From positions 23,622,001 through 23,686,000 of the forward strand of contig NW_020825288.1 in the NCBI RefSeq assembly GCF_003286085.1: a DNA stretch of 64,000 nucleotides. Reading direction: 5' to 3'. Under the pieces are notes generated by a model. It had not been told where the DNA came from and ran no database searches. It saw only the letters and a program-made list of their open reading frames with translations. The DNA is from Drosophila persimilis. Taxonomy: Eukaryota > Arthropoda > Insecta > Diptera > Drosophilidae. Positions 23,975 through 37,200 of this stretch are shown piece by piece. Within the stretch, counting starts at the first letter, position 1. Every line of letters starts with the position of its first letter. The translations under genes were made by a program, and so were the position numbers.

Positions 23975-25145
23975 GAGAGGGACTAGGAGTAGCAGTAGCA
24001 GTAGCAGTAGGAGCAGGCGAGCACATTCGTGTTCAACAGTTTTGCCAAAATGTGGACTATGACTATCGTATCTTCCATAATCTGAACCCTAGCACCTAGC
24101 AACCAAGCAAACCAGCAATTTGTGGATATATCCAGCGCACACCGAGTCATTTGGCTACTCCTTGGTTAAATCCGAGCAAACAGCAAGAAAAAACGAATTC
24201 TATTTATTTTACTGTGATAATTTATAGATACAATTTATTGTATATGAAACTATATTCGTAATACGTATCCGCATCCGTATCCGTATCCGTATCCACACTT
24301 CCATAGACACACGAATGGGCAATAGGATTTGGGTACAGCAGCGTTTAACCAGCACAAAGTTAAGAGGGGAACCGAACCGCTTCCCATCCGAGGAAGATCC
24401 CTTCGACAATCAATTTCAGTTGTAGTTGCGACCAAAGATTTCTCTAACTAACTTAAACTTATCGTTTAGCATAATACGTATACCCTACGATTCATTCAGA
24501 TTGCGCCCAACTTTAGTTACATTTCCGTTGAGGTTACAGAACAAAGTAGGGGGTAAATGCCTAATTAGTTGCGTTTAAGAGTGCTTAAGTAGAACCTAAG
24601 ATAATACCAGATGCTTGTATCCATATTTAATTTAATTTAACCCTAGACGTAAAGCGTAATGCAAGTTAATGTAATTCATTCATGATTCCTATGGTTTAGC
24701 ATGTAATTCGACTAATCCCTCAGCGGATATATGTATGTATCTGTATATTTAAAGTTTTCTTGAAATTTCTAGTCGCCCGCATAAAAAACATTTACTTATA
24801 AATTAAACAAAATACCATACTACAATATACTATCTCTACTTCGATTGTGTAAACGTTTTGCAATTCGGCAGACAATATCAGTTCTGTCCCTTGTAGTCTG
24901 TACTACGATGCCAGCACATGACATGGACTTTTGGAATAAGCTAACAAAATCATTGCATACATGTGTTGGATGATTATGTGTATCCAAATCTAAAGAAACA
25001 AAATATAAAATATGTAGATACTCTCTCAGCTAATCAACGGGAAAAAACATATCAATTTCAATTACAAATTTATTACGAAACCCGAGTGCACGTAAAGCGC
25101 CTATCCAAAACAATCAGAGCGAAATAAATCTAGAAAATAATCAAA
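23975..25145 (+). other. dysf 3' UTR and downstream flank with poly(A) signal
   Basis: AT-rich non-coding sequence follows the stop. It includes AGTAGC repeats just after the stop codon and TATCCG repeats near 24265-24300. AATAAA at 25123-25128 is a candidate poly(A) signal, which would give a 3' UTR of about 1.15 kb. Earlier A/T-rich sites could also be used. Confidence 0.5.
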
Positions 25146-25559
25146 TTAATCAAACACCCAGATTTTCCATTAGTTCGATGTCTTTGGGATCCTAAGGTGA
25201 AACATCCAATCCACACAAATCGTGGATGTGTGACTTGAACTTCGCGCCTACATAACATTTGTATGCCTGAAAAGCTGACAAAAATACTTATTGCCTACTT
25301 CCAGGCTGAGTCCCCAAATTCTTCAGTACATTTCAGCAACACTACCTTCGCAACATATATGAACATCACCAAGTTGGCAACATTGTTTTATTCCGCAACA
25401 TCTTCTTTGCAACATATGTTTAGCCTTCAATAGAAAACATAATTTTACTTAAATTTTTTTTTAAATTAATGCAATTTAGTCGTGCTTTTTAAATTTTTCA
25501 ATTCGTATAAGAAATGTATACATTTATCGGATGAAATCATTTTTTCTTTAAAAATCGCA

Positions 25560-25781
25560 ATGGAAATGCTCATAAGGCATAGACTGCATGCCTTCTGTCT
25601 CCTCTATATGGAGGCCGATCTAGTAAACGGCACCAATCTTCTTGAACCCTGTGAAATTTTGAAATTAACCGATTGGCCGATATATTGCCGAGATACACTA
25701 CAAAGAATGTTGCACATTTTCGTACAAAAAGAAGATATTAAGAGAGATTTGAAGTTTAATTTTCAGGGATACTTCTTTTAG
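25560..25781 (+). CDS. possible small protein, 73 aa, unrecognised
   Basis: Open frame from ATG 25560 to TAG 25781, starting MEMLIRHRLHAFCLLYMEAD and ending DLKFNFQGYFF. It is rich in hydrophobic residues and Leu, with no signal peptide, no clear membrane segment and no known domain. The frame extends upstream to another ATG at 25482 through AT-rich sequence. A chance ORF or a decayed gene fragment is equally possible. Confidence 0.22.
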   Translation: MEMLIRHRLHAFCLLYMEADLVNGTNLLEPCEILKLTDWPIYCRDTLQRMLHIFVQKEDIKRDLKFNFQGYFF

Positions 25782-25816
25782 CTCATGGTAACTCCTTTTC
25801 ACTACCTTGACTAGGA

Positions 25817-25957
25817 ATGCACCTCGAAAAAAGTGGCCAGGCAGCATCCTCCTCAATCTGTAAGCAATTCGTGGCCCAAGGTGTAACAATCAAGCAAATC
25901 AGTATTTTCATGGAGCAATGGCAATTCAACCGCAAGCCATTACCATCTCCAGCTTAA
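25817..25957 (+). CDS. possible 46-aa ORF, unrecognised
   Basis: ATG 25817 to TAA 25957, starting MHLEKSGQAASSSICKQF and ending FNRKPLPSPA. It follows the previous small ORF by 35 bases. A GTAAGC donor-like site lies inside it, and a good acceptor with a pyrimidine tract lies near 26068, so the stretch could instead hold exons of a small transcript. No family is recognised. Confidence 0.15.
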   Translation: MHLEKSGQAASSSICKQFVAQGVTIKQISIFMEQWQFNRKPLPSPA

Positions 25958-28900
25958 TTGGAGACTTTACTGCCTTTAATTGACAACTACACAACGCTGA
26001 CTCCCCACATAACACACACAGCACCTTTTGATTGACACCTTACAATCATATTTTCCTCGTCTTTATAGATAATGGAAAAGCATTCATCAGTTGCTGGGGC
26101 GCGATTTGAAGACCAACATTACGATGTACAAAAGAATAATCATCCATCGGTGCGGGAGCGCACCCAAAACCAAAACTAACACCGAAACCCATCTTGAATA
26201 GTAAGCAATCATATGTGGGCTGCGTTGTTTACGCTCAATATTAAATGATGTATTCTACGGTCGTACTCGCACGGATTATCCCAAGACCAAACAGATTTGC
26301 GCCTCCAAAGCAAACCAATTAATCACAAAAACACAGATTCCTGTATGCATGCGATACAATTCAAGCACTGAACCAAATTTCGGTTGAATTCACATTGAAA
26401 ATACTCGTATTGTCGATAGTGATGGCTTTATTGTTGAAGAGGCACTGGCTGCCGCGCAGCGCACTTGACTCGGTTGCTTCGGATGCCCTCCGGGGTACCG
26501 CAGGCCATGTGGCTGCTCCTCCTGTTCCATTGCCAAGCGAAGGTTATGTGCGGAACAATAGACGTACGTACGTATATGCTACCATTTTGGCATTTCAGAA
26601 CAACCCCCTGAAAGAAAATGTGGCATCAAGTGAATGGCTTGGCACGACAAGCGAATGACTGATGCTCTAATTGCTCTTGTCTTCAATCCTTAGCTTGAGG
26701 CCGGAGCTGAGCCCCGGCTGGACTGTCCACTGAACCATTTATAGCCTTCCATCGATAGGGTATTGGCTATGAGCTGTACAAATATATCGCTTGTTAACAA
26801 CAGCCTTATGGCCGAGTTATTGTCTGGCGGACGGGACGGGACGGGCCAGTTCGTGTCTTGAGTCTTTCGTTTGACGCATCTTTGAGATCATTCTCTAATA
26901 GATTGCCGCTATAACTGAAAGAGAAACACCAACAGAAACCGAAACTGAAATGGAAATGGAAATAGAAATAAATACAACAATTAACAAAGTGCGCCGTTTG
27001 TTTACTTTGATTTACTTAACGTTTTTTTTGTATTTTTTCTTTTTTTTATGGTTTTAAGTTTCATTTTTTCATTGCATTGTTACTGTTGCTTGACCTTTAA
27101 TAGTCGTGTTGTACATTGTGCCATGGGCGTCTTGGTAGGTCTGCCTCTGCCCCACTCACACCGTACCGTACAGACAGTTGGATCTGGAGATGTTGGTTCA
27201 AAAGTGTAGCTGGAGCATCTCAGAAATGCCTGCACAATTGAACTTCAAATCTTTGCTTTCGGGGTGGCAGTGTGTAAGTGCAATAAATGCTGCCAAAGGT
27301 GATAATCTTGGCTTATTCATTGCTCTTCATGTTCGTCACTTAAGGTCAATGATATGACCGAGCGGGGCTGACCGCATGCCGGACGCGAACGTGATCATCG
27401 CTCAACCGCTCTGACCTTGCATCATTGTTTGTTTGACAAATTTGTAGCAGGCCACAGAAGCGGACCAAACTTGCGACCGGATGCGGCTCGAAGTATCATG
27501 GCAGAAGAGAAGCACAGACAGAGACTGGCCGAGATATCTGGCAGGGCTCGCCGAGGTGTGTCCCTTTCCTCTTAGCACCTTCTGACGTCTGTGTGCCGTA
27601 TGCGCAATATTTTCCATATATAAGTATTACTTGCTGTTATCAATTATGTGCGTGGGGTGTTAAGCCGGTCCACTTTCATTTTTCATGCACAGCACGACTT
27701 CCCTCAAGCGGTACAGAAACCTCTTAATAAACGTGTGAATCTTCCATTGGTTTCTGTGTGTTGTTTGCTTCTATTTGCTAAGCCGTAAAGCTCTTGGAAG
27801 CTCATGGAAATTGAATGTGGGGGGACCTTGCCTTGCTGAGATCTACTGCCAGAAGAAGAGTCGCCCGTCGGGTCGAGTGGCGACTCTGGCTATCAACATG
27901 AATTATGTGGAATTGCACCAATTTGGCAATTAAACATGTGTAGCGTGAGAGAACGACAGAGACGGCCAGTTAGCAGCGGGGGAAAGAGTGAAAGAGCTAG
28001 TGCTAGTGAGCATAAATGGCATCTACAAATGTTGCTGCTTATTTGCGGCTGAGCGACCTTCAGTGGAATCACAGCCAGGCCACAGATGATGATGATGATG
28101 ATGACACACCTATGTACACCAATATATATTGTACATACATATGTTTGCCTCTATGTGTTTGGATTGGATTGAATTTTGTGGGTCCCACACCTTCTTCTTG
28201 GTGTTCTTTTGCCATGACTAGTGAACCCCTTTGACATCGCGCTGCTAATTGCAGAAACGAGCAGAGCAGATCCCAAACAGAAATAGAAACAGAAACAGAA
28301 TTCCAAATTCGTGATATGCAAGAATTAAAAGTCATGGTATGCCGTGACATCAAGACAAAAAGAACACCCAGAATTAATAAAATGATATGATGCTAATGGG
28401 TTTTTTATCGCGCCCCCCAAATTGTTCTGTAACATCATGCATTTACGAGTATTTTTACTGGAAGCTGTGTCCATAGCCTTCTCTTATCAGATCGCCACAT
28501 ACTCCCTTCACCAACCCGCCTGAGTCATCATCTCTGATTGCGAATCTTCAGCTTGGTCCGAGCCAATCTTCAAGTGTCGCTTGCCATTAAATTGACCTTA
28601 AAAACGGCTTTCCATTGGGATGGATGGTGTGTCAAATGGGTCTCCAGCTGGCTGCTACCACAGCTACCGATTAATGATGGTGGTTATGATGATGATGCTA
28701 TCGCAAGTCATTGCTCACCCAATTTCAAAATATATTAACCCGCACACACATGTATGTATGTACGACTACGGTACATCGATAAATTGAAGGAAAAAATCGT
28801 AGAGTAAATCCGCTCTAAGACAATTCCACCTCTTGGCATTCAGTGTGTGGCTCAAATTTCACTAATAGCCAAACCTTCATACCTCCCTCCCTCCCTCACC

Positions 28901-29287
28901 AACTCCCCCCCACGCGGCACCCCGCTTGCGGATCAATCGAACGATCGATCGATCGAATTTGATTTTCGGCTGCCGCCGCACTGAAGGTCGAGCTCCCCAT
29001 CGATTCGTCTTCAGCGCAACTCAAAGATGAATTACATTTACATTTCGTTATTGTAATTGCCAACGAATGTGACCAGCGATACCCAAAACACACGATGAAT
29101 ATTTTGTACACATCATGATCGGGAAAGTGGGCTCTGCTGGAAAGGTCATTTTCGATTTGACATTGTCGGAATCAAATTCGGGGTTAGTCTGAACGGACTC
29201 GGGAACAGTTGTGTAGTCAAAAAATAAAACCAAAAAATAATTCCGATTATTTTAAATCTCCCAAAAGTTTTAAATAAATATTTTGCA
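25958..29287. other. intergenic region, no supported gene
   Basis: Mostly AT-rich with T runs near 27020-27060, a GAT array at 28085-28105 and a CGATCGAT cluster near 28936-28956. Short open frames show no recognisable protein. The last 150 bases probably contain the promoter and 5' UTR of the gene that starts at 29288. Confidence 0.5.
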
Positions 29288-30058
29288 ATGAATCATTTTG
29301 AGGAGGGGACTACCCCCATGGATTACTGCGTTGAGGAACCGGAGTCTGGTGTTACCCAGGAGTCGGAAGACACAAGCGGCGAGGACTCGGAGCCACTCCG
29401 TGTGCGTGAGATGATTAAACTGTACAACTTTGCCACAGAACAGAACAAGGAGCTGAAGCACGTCAAGTCGATGTACTTGGCTTCTGGCAAGCCCCTGGCC
29501 CCCATCTTGGAGGACGGCGAGAGCTATTACAGCGTGACCGGCAGTCTGTCAGCGGATGAGCAAATCAAGGAGATGGAGATCGAGCCCAATAAAGAGTGAG
29601 TTGGGTGCGCCCCAGTGTACCCCCAGTGTGTGACCGCATCTTCTATACTTCGGCAGGAACGATGATGTTGCTGCAACAACCTTTTGTATGACCACCAAAG
29701 AGGATCGCACATTTTTGCGTGAGTGCCTCCAGTGCAACAAGGAAAAGAAAAATTCAGTGCCCATTGGGTCCCTGGAGAAGAGCTACACCAGCAGCACTAC
29801 CATTCGGCGCACAGAAAAAGGTTCGTATTCGTGACTTATACTCCTGGTTGAAGGTCGAAGGCTGAAGGATGCCCCAACGCAATATTTACAGGTATTCGCA
29901 TTATCATTGACATCTTCTGCGAATCTGGTGACAATACCATCGACATGGTGGGAAGTCTCGTGCAGACAAAGATCCCATCAAGTCGCATTCTGACCGAATT
30001 CCAGAACGCCACACTAGGATTGGGCATCGAGATGAAGCCCAAGCCCAAACAGTATTAA
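29288..30058 (+). CDS. unrecognised conserved-looking protein, 212 aa, three exons
   Basis: Exons 29288-29595, 29657-29820 and 29892-30058 join in phase through two short introns (61 and 71 nt) with good GT/AG sites. The start is the first ATG, in a clean context after an AT-rich leader. The N-terminal third is acidic (MNHFEEGTTPMDYC, then EDTSGEDSEPLRVREMIKLY). The middle has a Cys pair (ECLQCNKEKKN) followed by a Ser/Thr patch. The C-terminal part is a probable alpha/beta segment (IRIIIDIFCESGDN, then LVQTKIPSSRILTEFQNATL). There is no signal peptide or membrane segment, so it is probably intracellular. Regular codon use and clean splicing argue for a real gene. I cannot name its family. 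Confidence 0.85.
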
Positions 30059-31723
30059 ACTAGCCCAAGAAAACCCAACCAAATTCGATGTTACATACGC
30101 ACAACCAACTTTTGTGTGTATGTGTGCTATTTTCTTTCTTTCGTTTTGACAGAAAATGCAAACAAAAAGCCACACACAAAAACGAAACATCGAATGACTC
30201 CACTTCCTCCAGAGTCCGTCACGAAAACTGAAAACTGAAAACTGTAAATGAAAATGAAAATGAAAATGGCAAAGAAAAACGCCTTGCGAATATGAAACCT
30301 AGAAACTCAATGAGGCAACACACGACAGGCGGCAAGGCAAGACGGACCTCAAGCCAGCCAAAGAAAACTACAACAACAACAACAACAAATGCAACACCAA
30401 CAACAACAGCCTTTGCATCTGCACCGCAGCAGCATCCCTCGCCGCTTTTTCGACTCACGACAAAAGGGCTCTCGAGAGTAAATAAACGGCATGAATTGAA
30501 AATGGAAAATGGAAATCTTCGCTTCGCTTACAAAACCTAACCAACCAACCAACCAACAGCCCAACCGCCAGAAATCTGACTGAATGATGCCGCCAAAAGA
30601 GCCAGCGAATGAACGAATCTTAGATGAGGAAAATGCTTTCGCAACTTGCCGCCCAATCTGGCTTAGATCTCCACCACTGCCACCACTGCCGCTACTCTCG
30701 ATTGCTCTATTTAGCCTGCTTCGCTTCTGCTTCTGGCCCAGCATCAAGTTTCAGCCCCAAGTATCAGCGGCAAACGTTCCAATAAATTAGACAAATAAAC
30801 ACCCATCAGTGGGTGAAGGGTTTCCCTAAACGATGGCATTGCAAATGCTAATAACGTGCAATGAAAACTGAAAATGAAAATGAAAACTGAAACGGAGAAG
30901 CTGTTAACTGTTAACTGAAAATGAGAATGAAAATTAAGCTGCAATGTTAACGCTTTGCTGACTGAGACGGAGGCTTGCCCACTCGGCCCCAAGCCGATGA
31001 CGATCCAACTTCGTTAGCTGCCAGAGAAGATGCTGCACAGTGGATGGAAAGACGACTTTAATTGTTTGTTATATTTTAAATAGTTGGTTTATTTAGTTTC
31101 TGGAATAGGTAAGTCCCTAAACGGGATCACTCCCAAGGCAGATTCTACTAATCAAATATTCTTTAGAATCCACAAAGAACATTTCTTGGAGGAAACCATC
31201 ACAAAAATACGATTTTGACTTTCAACAGATCAAGAGTCGGAACAATTTCCACTTTATCGATCTTCACCTGACGTCCCCTGCAATTCAACTCAATTTGATC
31301 CAATTTTAGAGACAACAATTCCACTGAAAAGTCCTCATAAAGTCAACTTTGGGGTCTGGGCAAATCTTTAAATTGTTCCTAACCAAATCCAATCTAAACT
31401 AACTCAAAATTTGTAGCACATCTGAACTCAATTTAGCTTTTTTGGCCATAATCGAAAGCATTCTGAATATATTTCTTCACAAATTAACAGAATTTTCTCT
31501 CTTGCGTGTAGGCGGCCTAGCCATGCCATGCCATGCCATGCCACTGTCGCCCACTGTACTCGGGTGACGAAGCTCTGCTTGGCGCTTCTTTTGTGTTGTA
31601 TCTGCTGCCTCCGACTGGCTCTGTCTCAGCCTCTGTCTCAGCCTCTGTCTCTGCCTCTGTCTCTGACTGTTGCGGGCGGCCTAATGTGAATTTTAAACCA
31701 AGTTGGGTGCACTCGGAGGTATC
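30059..31723. other. intergenic region with GAAAAT-type repeats
   Basis: Contains AAC/CAACAA repeats near 30370-30415, short CAAC runs at 30540-30556 and blocks of GAAAATGAAAAT (30240-30265, 30860-30930). A TCTGTCTCAGCC repeat lies at about 31620-31665, just upstream of the Inr+DPE promoter. No gene is supported. Confidence 0.5.
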
Positions 31724-31755
31724 AGTTCAAAGCGCGACTTCGTGCGACTCGGTTG
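31722..31755 (+). promoter_or_regulatory. Inr + DPE core promoter, probably of the chitin-binding gene
   Basis: TCAGTT at 31722-31727 matches the fly initiator TCAKTY, which places +1 at A31724. GGTTG at 31751-31755 matches the DPE consensus RGWYV at exactly +28 to +32. The +18 to +29 interval partly resembles the MTE. No TATA box is evident. The nearest downstream gene on this strand is the CPAP1-type gene whose first coding exon starts at 34250. Confidence 0.55.
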
Positions 31756-32193
31756 TGTCGTTCCGCCAAAATCCCGCCATCCCCGAGATACAAAGATACT
31801 GAAAAGCATCTGCAGACGCGCGATATTTTGAAGTTGTGTCTGGGCAGGACTGTGTGAACTTGTGTGTGTTGATGGCATGCCAGAAGCGGAATATATTGTA
31901 TAATTTATGCGAACCGATTTGGTTCCAGTGTGTGAGTGCTCTTGACTTTGTTTGGAGCACTGGAAGCGAGCTGCAACTGCAGCTAGATGCACCACTCGGC
32001 ACTCCAATCGGCTGCTGTCTCTGACATTTGATCTTTGCAAAGATCACATAGTTTCGTACCTCGCACCGCCTCGAATCTCGCATTGCATTGCATCGGATGT
32101 GTGACCATATGGAATATACTTTAGCCACCTACCACCACCTACAGCGGCAATTAGTTTGTTCAGTTTAAGACTGCAACGGCGACACGGGCGAAG
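31724..32193 (+). other. predicted 5' UTR exon of the chitin-binding gene
   Basis: From the Inr at 31724 to a good donor, AAG|GTGAGC, at 32193/32194. An acceptor, CTTTTCAG, lies near 34190, about 60 bases before the coding start at 34250. This would be a non-coding first exon and a 2-kb intron. The join is inferred from splice-site strength only. Confidence 0.35.
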
Positions 32194-34249
32194 GTGAGCC
32201 ATAAGCTGTGGATCAGCATTGATGCATCTTAATAACTTCCTCTGCGATCCCGCAATCCATGGGGGTTCTGAGAGGGCGCCGAAGACAGTCAGATGCTTTG
32301 GAAAACAATTAGAAAAATGCCAGCGATGTCTGAGCCAATGCTTTTTGGCCTGGCCCTGCTATAATCAACCTGTAATGCCAGCTAATTGGCATAATTGTTG
32401 TAGTAGATGTTGTTTCTCTTCTGCTATTATTCGCTGGGAGTCTTTGAGCATCTTTGAGTTAGATTCGCAATGCTCTTTCAGTGGAAATTACTGGCAAAAA
32501 TGTCAAATAGGCTTCGCCTTGCTGGCCACAAGCACAAGGCAGCCAAAAATAACCCAGCAACAAGAAAAAAAACAAAAATAAAACTTAAACCAGCATCACG
32601 AGCTCCAGAGGCCGAAGAGGATAAAGCAGTAAATATTTCCCGCTGTCGTTGTCAAAAAGGTCAAGACAAGGAAAATCCACCAAAACTAGATGCCAGTCCA
32701 ATAATGTTCAAGAGGCTCTGTGCCGAGGCCTGTTGCTTCTGCCTGCCACTGCTGCCCCTGCGGCGTCTGCCGCTGCTGTTGTTGCCACACGCACTTGACT
32801 GAAATGGCGGCTGGCCTGGCCGCAACTTGCCCCAAATGTTGTGGTTAGCATTGAGATAGATGATCTCGTTAGCCAATAATATGGCTGAGATTGCATGTGA
32901 TAGTTGAACTTTTGGCTAGAGCTTCAATCTTTGGATATTAATATAAACTGGGGTACTTGGGATAAATCTACACAATAATGCTCGTTGAGTTGAATCCTTG
33001 AGAGAGCTTCTTTCAAAAACAAAGCCAGTAGTCGGTACAGAGGGTGCACTACTACCCTAAGAGGCCTTTGGGATCCCAAAATGGTAGCCTCAAGGCTTCT
33101 ATTTTTGCTCCGAATCCTTTCCTTGGGCGCCTGTCGAAACCGTTCTGAAGATTTGTCTATTTGAACTGACATGTTTACGATCGCATAATTCAAGTTCAAC
33201 CACTCAAACCGACAGTCATCTGCCATCATCTACAAGATTATCTCGAAGCAAGATTTGACAGATTTTTCTCTGATGCAGTCATACAGAGTTAGCCAGAGTT
33301 AAGAGCGTTAGCCAGCATCAGGAATATATGTATGTGTATTGAGGAGAATGTTAGCAGAAAGATGTACTTGCTGGATGTACTATTGGATTAGTTTGGTAGC
33401 CCAAATTGGGTATCCGACATGATTAAGCAGTCAAGTTGTAGACGCTACATATCTCTCGTAATACCCACCACAAACGGACGTGCTTGACCCCATCTGGATA
33501 CACAAAGTATATAGTTTACAGCATCCGACGGACAGCTCAATTTGGGCTTATTTGGCTAGAATAAATAGCCATAAAATGCATTTACAATTCGGATGGGATG
33601 CTTTGTTGGCCACTGCGCCTGACAGTTTCATTGCTGTGTGGTGTGTGCGGCTCTGGTGGTGGAGAGTATCATCTACGGGTGTGGAGATGTGTGGAGTGGA
33701 GTGGCAAGGTTGTAAAATTGAATTGTAGGTGGAGGTCGAGACGTGGCGCAGGCCCAGAGGAGATGGAAGACTCCACCACAGTACTTACTGCGAATTCTAA
33801 AGATATAACAACAGTTAAAGTTAATGTTTTATAAATTACAATTCATTACAAAACCTCAAATCGACAATAAGCAATATGAAAACGATGAAAATTGATTTCC
33901 CCCGCACAACAAAACAACAAAAAGCAACTTAACAGCATTAAGTATTTTCAATTGGAAAGAGAGATATTTTTTGGGAAAGTTACGACTAAAGTAAACAGAG
34001 TTTCTGTTACGCAAAGATTGGCAACAAAAGACTCATGTATGGCATTATTATAGGATGGATGGATGGATGGTCGGAAGGGAATGATGCGAGGCATTGTATA
34101 AGGCAATTAGCGCTTGCTTAGGGCCCTCCTGCACTTTCCCATCACTGGCACAATGTCTATTCAATAACTGCTTTATTAATGCCTTTTCAGTTGTAAGCCC
34201 TCCTCAAGCATATCACCCAACCGGAGCTCCGGAGAGAACGATCATCGAA

Positions 34250-37200
34250 ATGTTCACGCAAGCGATCCCAAAGTATTCGCGGCTCTTGGCCCTGGCTTTG
34301 TTCTGCGCGACGCTATTTTTGGGCAGTGAGGTAAGTTTTGACATCTACCCTTAGCCTCGGGGGACTCGGTGGACTCAGGGCGCTATGCCCGATCGAGAGG
34401 GAATGTGAGAGATATGCCAGAGATAGCGATGGCGATAGCTGTGCCGATTGTGCACGTGAGACGAGCATTGAAATGCAAATTACGGAATTGTATAAATATT
34501 TAAATACTTCATATATATTTTCTGGCTGGAAAGGTGCTTATTAGCGCCTCGCCAGAGATTGTAGTAATTAATTGCTGAAACACTGTAAACACTGGTATGC
34601 TATGCCCGATGCTAATGAAGCTCGGACTAAGTATCTAAGTGAGCATTTAGGAGGGTACGAAATGTATTATAATAGTTACTGAAATTGAATACAATCACTT
34701 CCACTTGCACCCCACAACCATAAATCCATCTCCGGCCCCAAGATAACGGGCTACCATAATTCGAAACGTGACCCCGGCGCAGTGGTTCAGGGGCGTGACC
34801 AAAATGGGGATGCTATCGGAACATGTTTCCTGGGGTCACCCCTACAGAAGACAATGGAGGAGTTTTTCCAATACACATGCAAGTAGATTTGCACAGAGAA
34901 AGTCTCAAATTTTCAAGTCCCTTTTAGGAGAACTTTCCCTGCAAACTTGCAGAAAAACTGAACTTAAGCAAACACAAACCAAACTTCATCTTGGGTTCGC
35001 CCCTGGGCGGCTGACTCCATCGCCATCTTGATCGTCTTAGCCATCTAGCATTGCTTCCCAAGACACTCTTTGAGCAACGGCGGAAAGTGTTGTAATTCTG
35101 CGCTCTTTACGCTTTGTTTCGTTTTTAATTTATTCTCGTGTGTGTCTCCGTGAGTGCATCCACTATTCACACACACAAAACTCACCCACATCCACTTGGG
35201 CTCCCTGGCAAAGGTCTCCTCCGAGTATATTAAAAACAAAAGACTCGGATGACCAAGTGACCTTTTTCCCCCCCTCCCACCGAAACTCTGACACTTTTGC
35301 AGAAATGGAACAACCAGCAACAGCGAGAAAAGTGTGTTGATTGTTTTCGCTATTTGCATACAAGAAATTAAAACCAAACTCGCGATGCGGATGGAATGGG
35401 TCTGAGCCGAACCCAAGCCGAACTGAACTGAAGTGTCTGGGCTTTGGGCTGTTTTGCCACGGACGAGTGGTTAACTAGGCGCAGAATGTGTGTCTTTGCT
35501 GTGGCCCATAAATATGCCTGCAAATGAAATTGAAGACCGTTTCAAATTATGGCAAATTACCCAAATAAAAAAAACACAAGCACACGCCACACAATAAACT
35601 TCGCGAAATTGAAAACTTTAGTTGGGCCTTGGATTGCACAATCTACAAAACCGAATCAAGCTCTTCTTCCTTAAGTGCTTTTCCATCTTATTTGGTTTGA
35701 TTGCCATCCAGGCTGCCTTTTTGCAGTTCCAGTAATTTGATTATCACCGTGTCGTAGATACGACCTTATAAGGTAAAGTGAAGCTCAAGCCAAGACAAAT
35801 TCAGCTTCAACTTTACAAGCTTCTAGTCGGATGCAATCACATGACCTTATGGGGTGAAGAAAAGAAGAAAAAGAAGCATTAAGCGAGTCTAATTGAGTTC
35901 AAATTAAGCTGCAAATAAATACCTTTCTAGGAGAATTGAATGGGTGGATGGGATGGCCAATCATTTATAATTGAGAAAACCCTAAGCTACCTCTTACTTT
36001 TCGACATTTTGACCAGGCTTACATAAGCATTCCCTTAAGGTGTCAAAGGTGTCAAAGATTTCATAGATTGTATCGAATGGAATGCTGGGAAAATGTACTC
36101 TTATGGGTGTTTTTCATTTTTCACGGACCCTTGCGGAAGCTTCTTCTCACATCAGATGTTCGCACCTACTCCCAGACAGATCCACTGGCAGATTTCGATA
36201 AGTCATTGGGCTATAATTTGCGACTACCGACGTGAAATTTTTTCTATATAATTAAACAAAACATAAAGAAACATTCACAATATCAACAGCAAGGCAAGTG
36301 CAGCAGCAAAAAGTAAAAAACCTAAAAATAAAGTTGACATTTCACACAGCGGCAGCAGGTCGTCTGTTGCAAGCAGCCGTGGCACCATGTGCCAACTTAT
36401 GACATCACTTCAATTCATCACTTCTGGGCCCGGGCCATGGCAACCTAAGAGCAAAACTTACATACATGCAGCACACAACGTACAACGTACAACGTACAGC
36501 GTACATTTTGCAGCCTGCAGCTTGCAGCCGGCAGTCACACATGACGGGGCACGAGTACGCGCAGATGATATCGATCTCTCGCCATCATTTGTTTTTGGCC
36601 AGTCTAATAGTTTGGGGCCTGAGAAAGGCCCCCGTCAGGGCTTCCAGCCAATTATGCTTGCCAGCCCTTATCTTAAGTGAGACCCCTGGGGAGTATTCAC
36701 AGCGGTTCCTTTTATTGTGATGCCTATTTCGCAAAACCTATACTTACAGATATTATCTACATATGATGAAGAACCAGGGCCGAAGTGGGTGGATTATTAT
36801 CTGTCTGTCTATATAGTATCTATCTGTTAAACTGATGACCCATTTGCTTTTCTCCGTGTAGGCCCAAAATGCCTTTCAGGCAACAAGTCCTGCCTCGCAT
36901 CTCATGGAGAAGACTTCGTTTTCGTGCACAGGACGACCAGCTGGCTACTACGCGGACGTGGAGACGGGCTGTCAAGTGTACCATATGTGCGATGGCCTGG
37001 GCCGTCAGTTCAGCTACACGTGCCCCAACACGACGCTCTTCCAGCAGCGCATGCTCATCTGCGATCACTGGTACATGGTCAACTGCTCCAAGGCGGAGAG
37101 CAACTATGCCGCCAATCTGCTAATTGGTTGGTGCTTTTACGATCTCTCTCCAAATGCCACAGGATAATCCCATTGAATACTTTGCATAGGTCAGCGCGAC

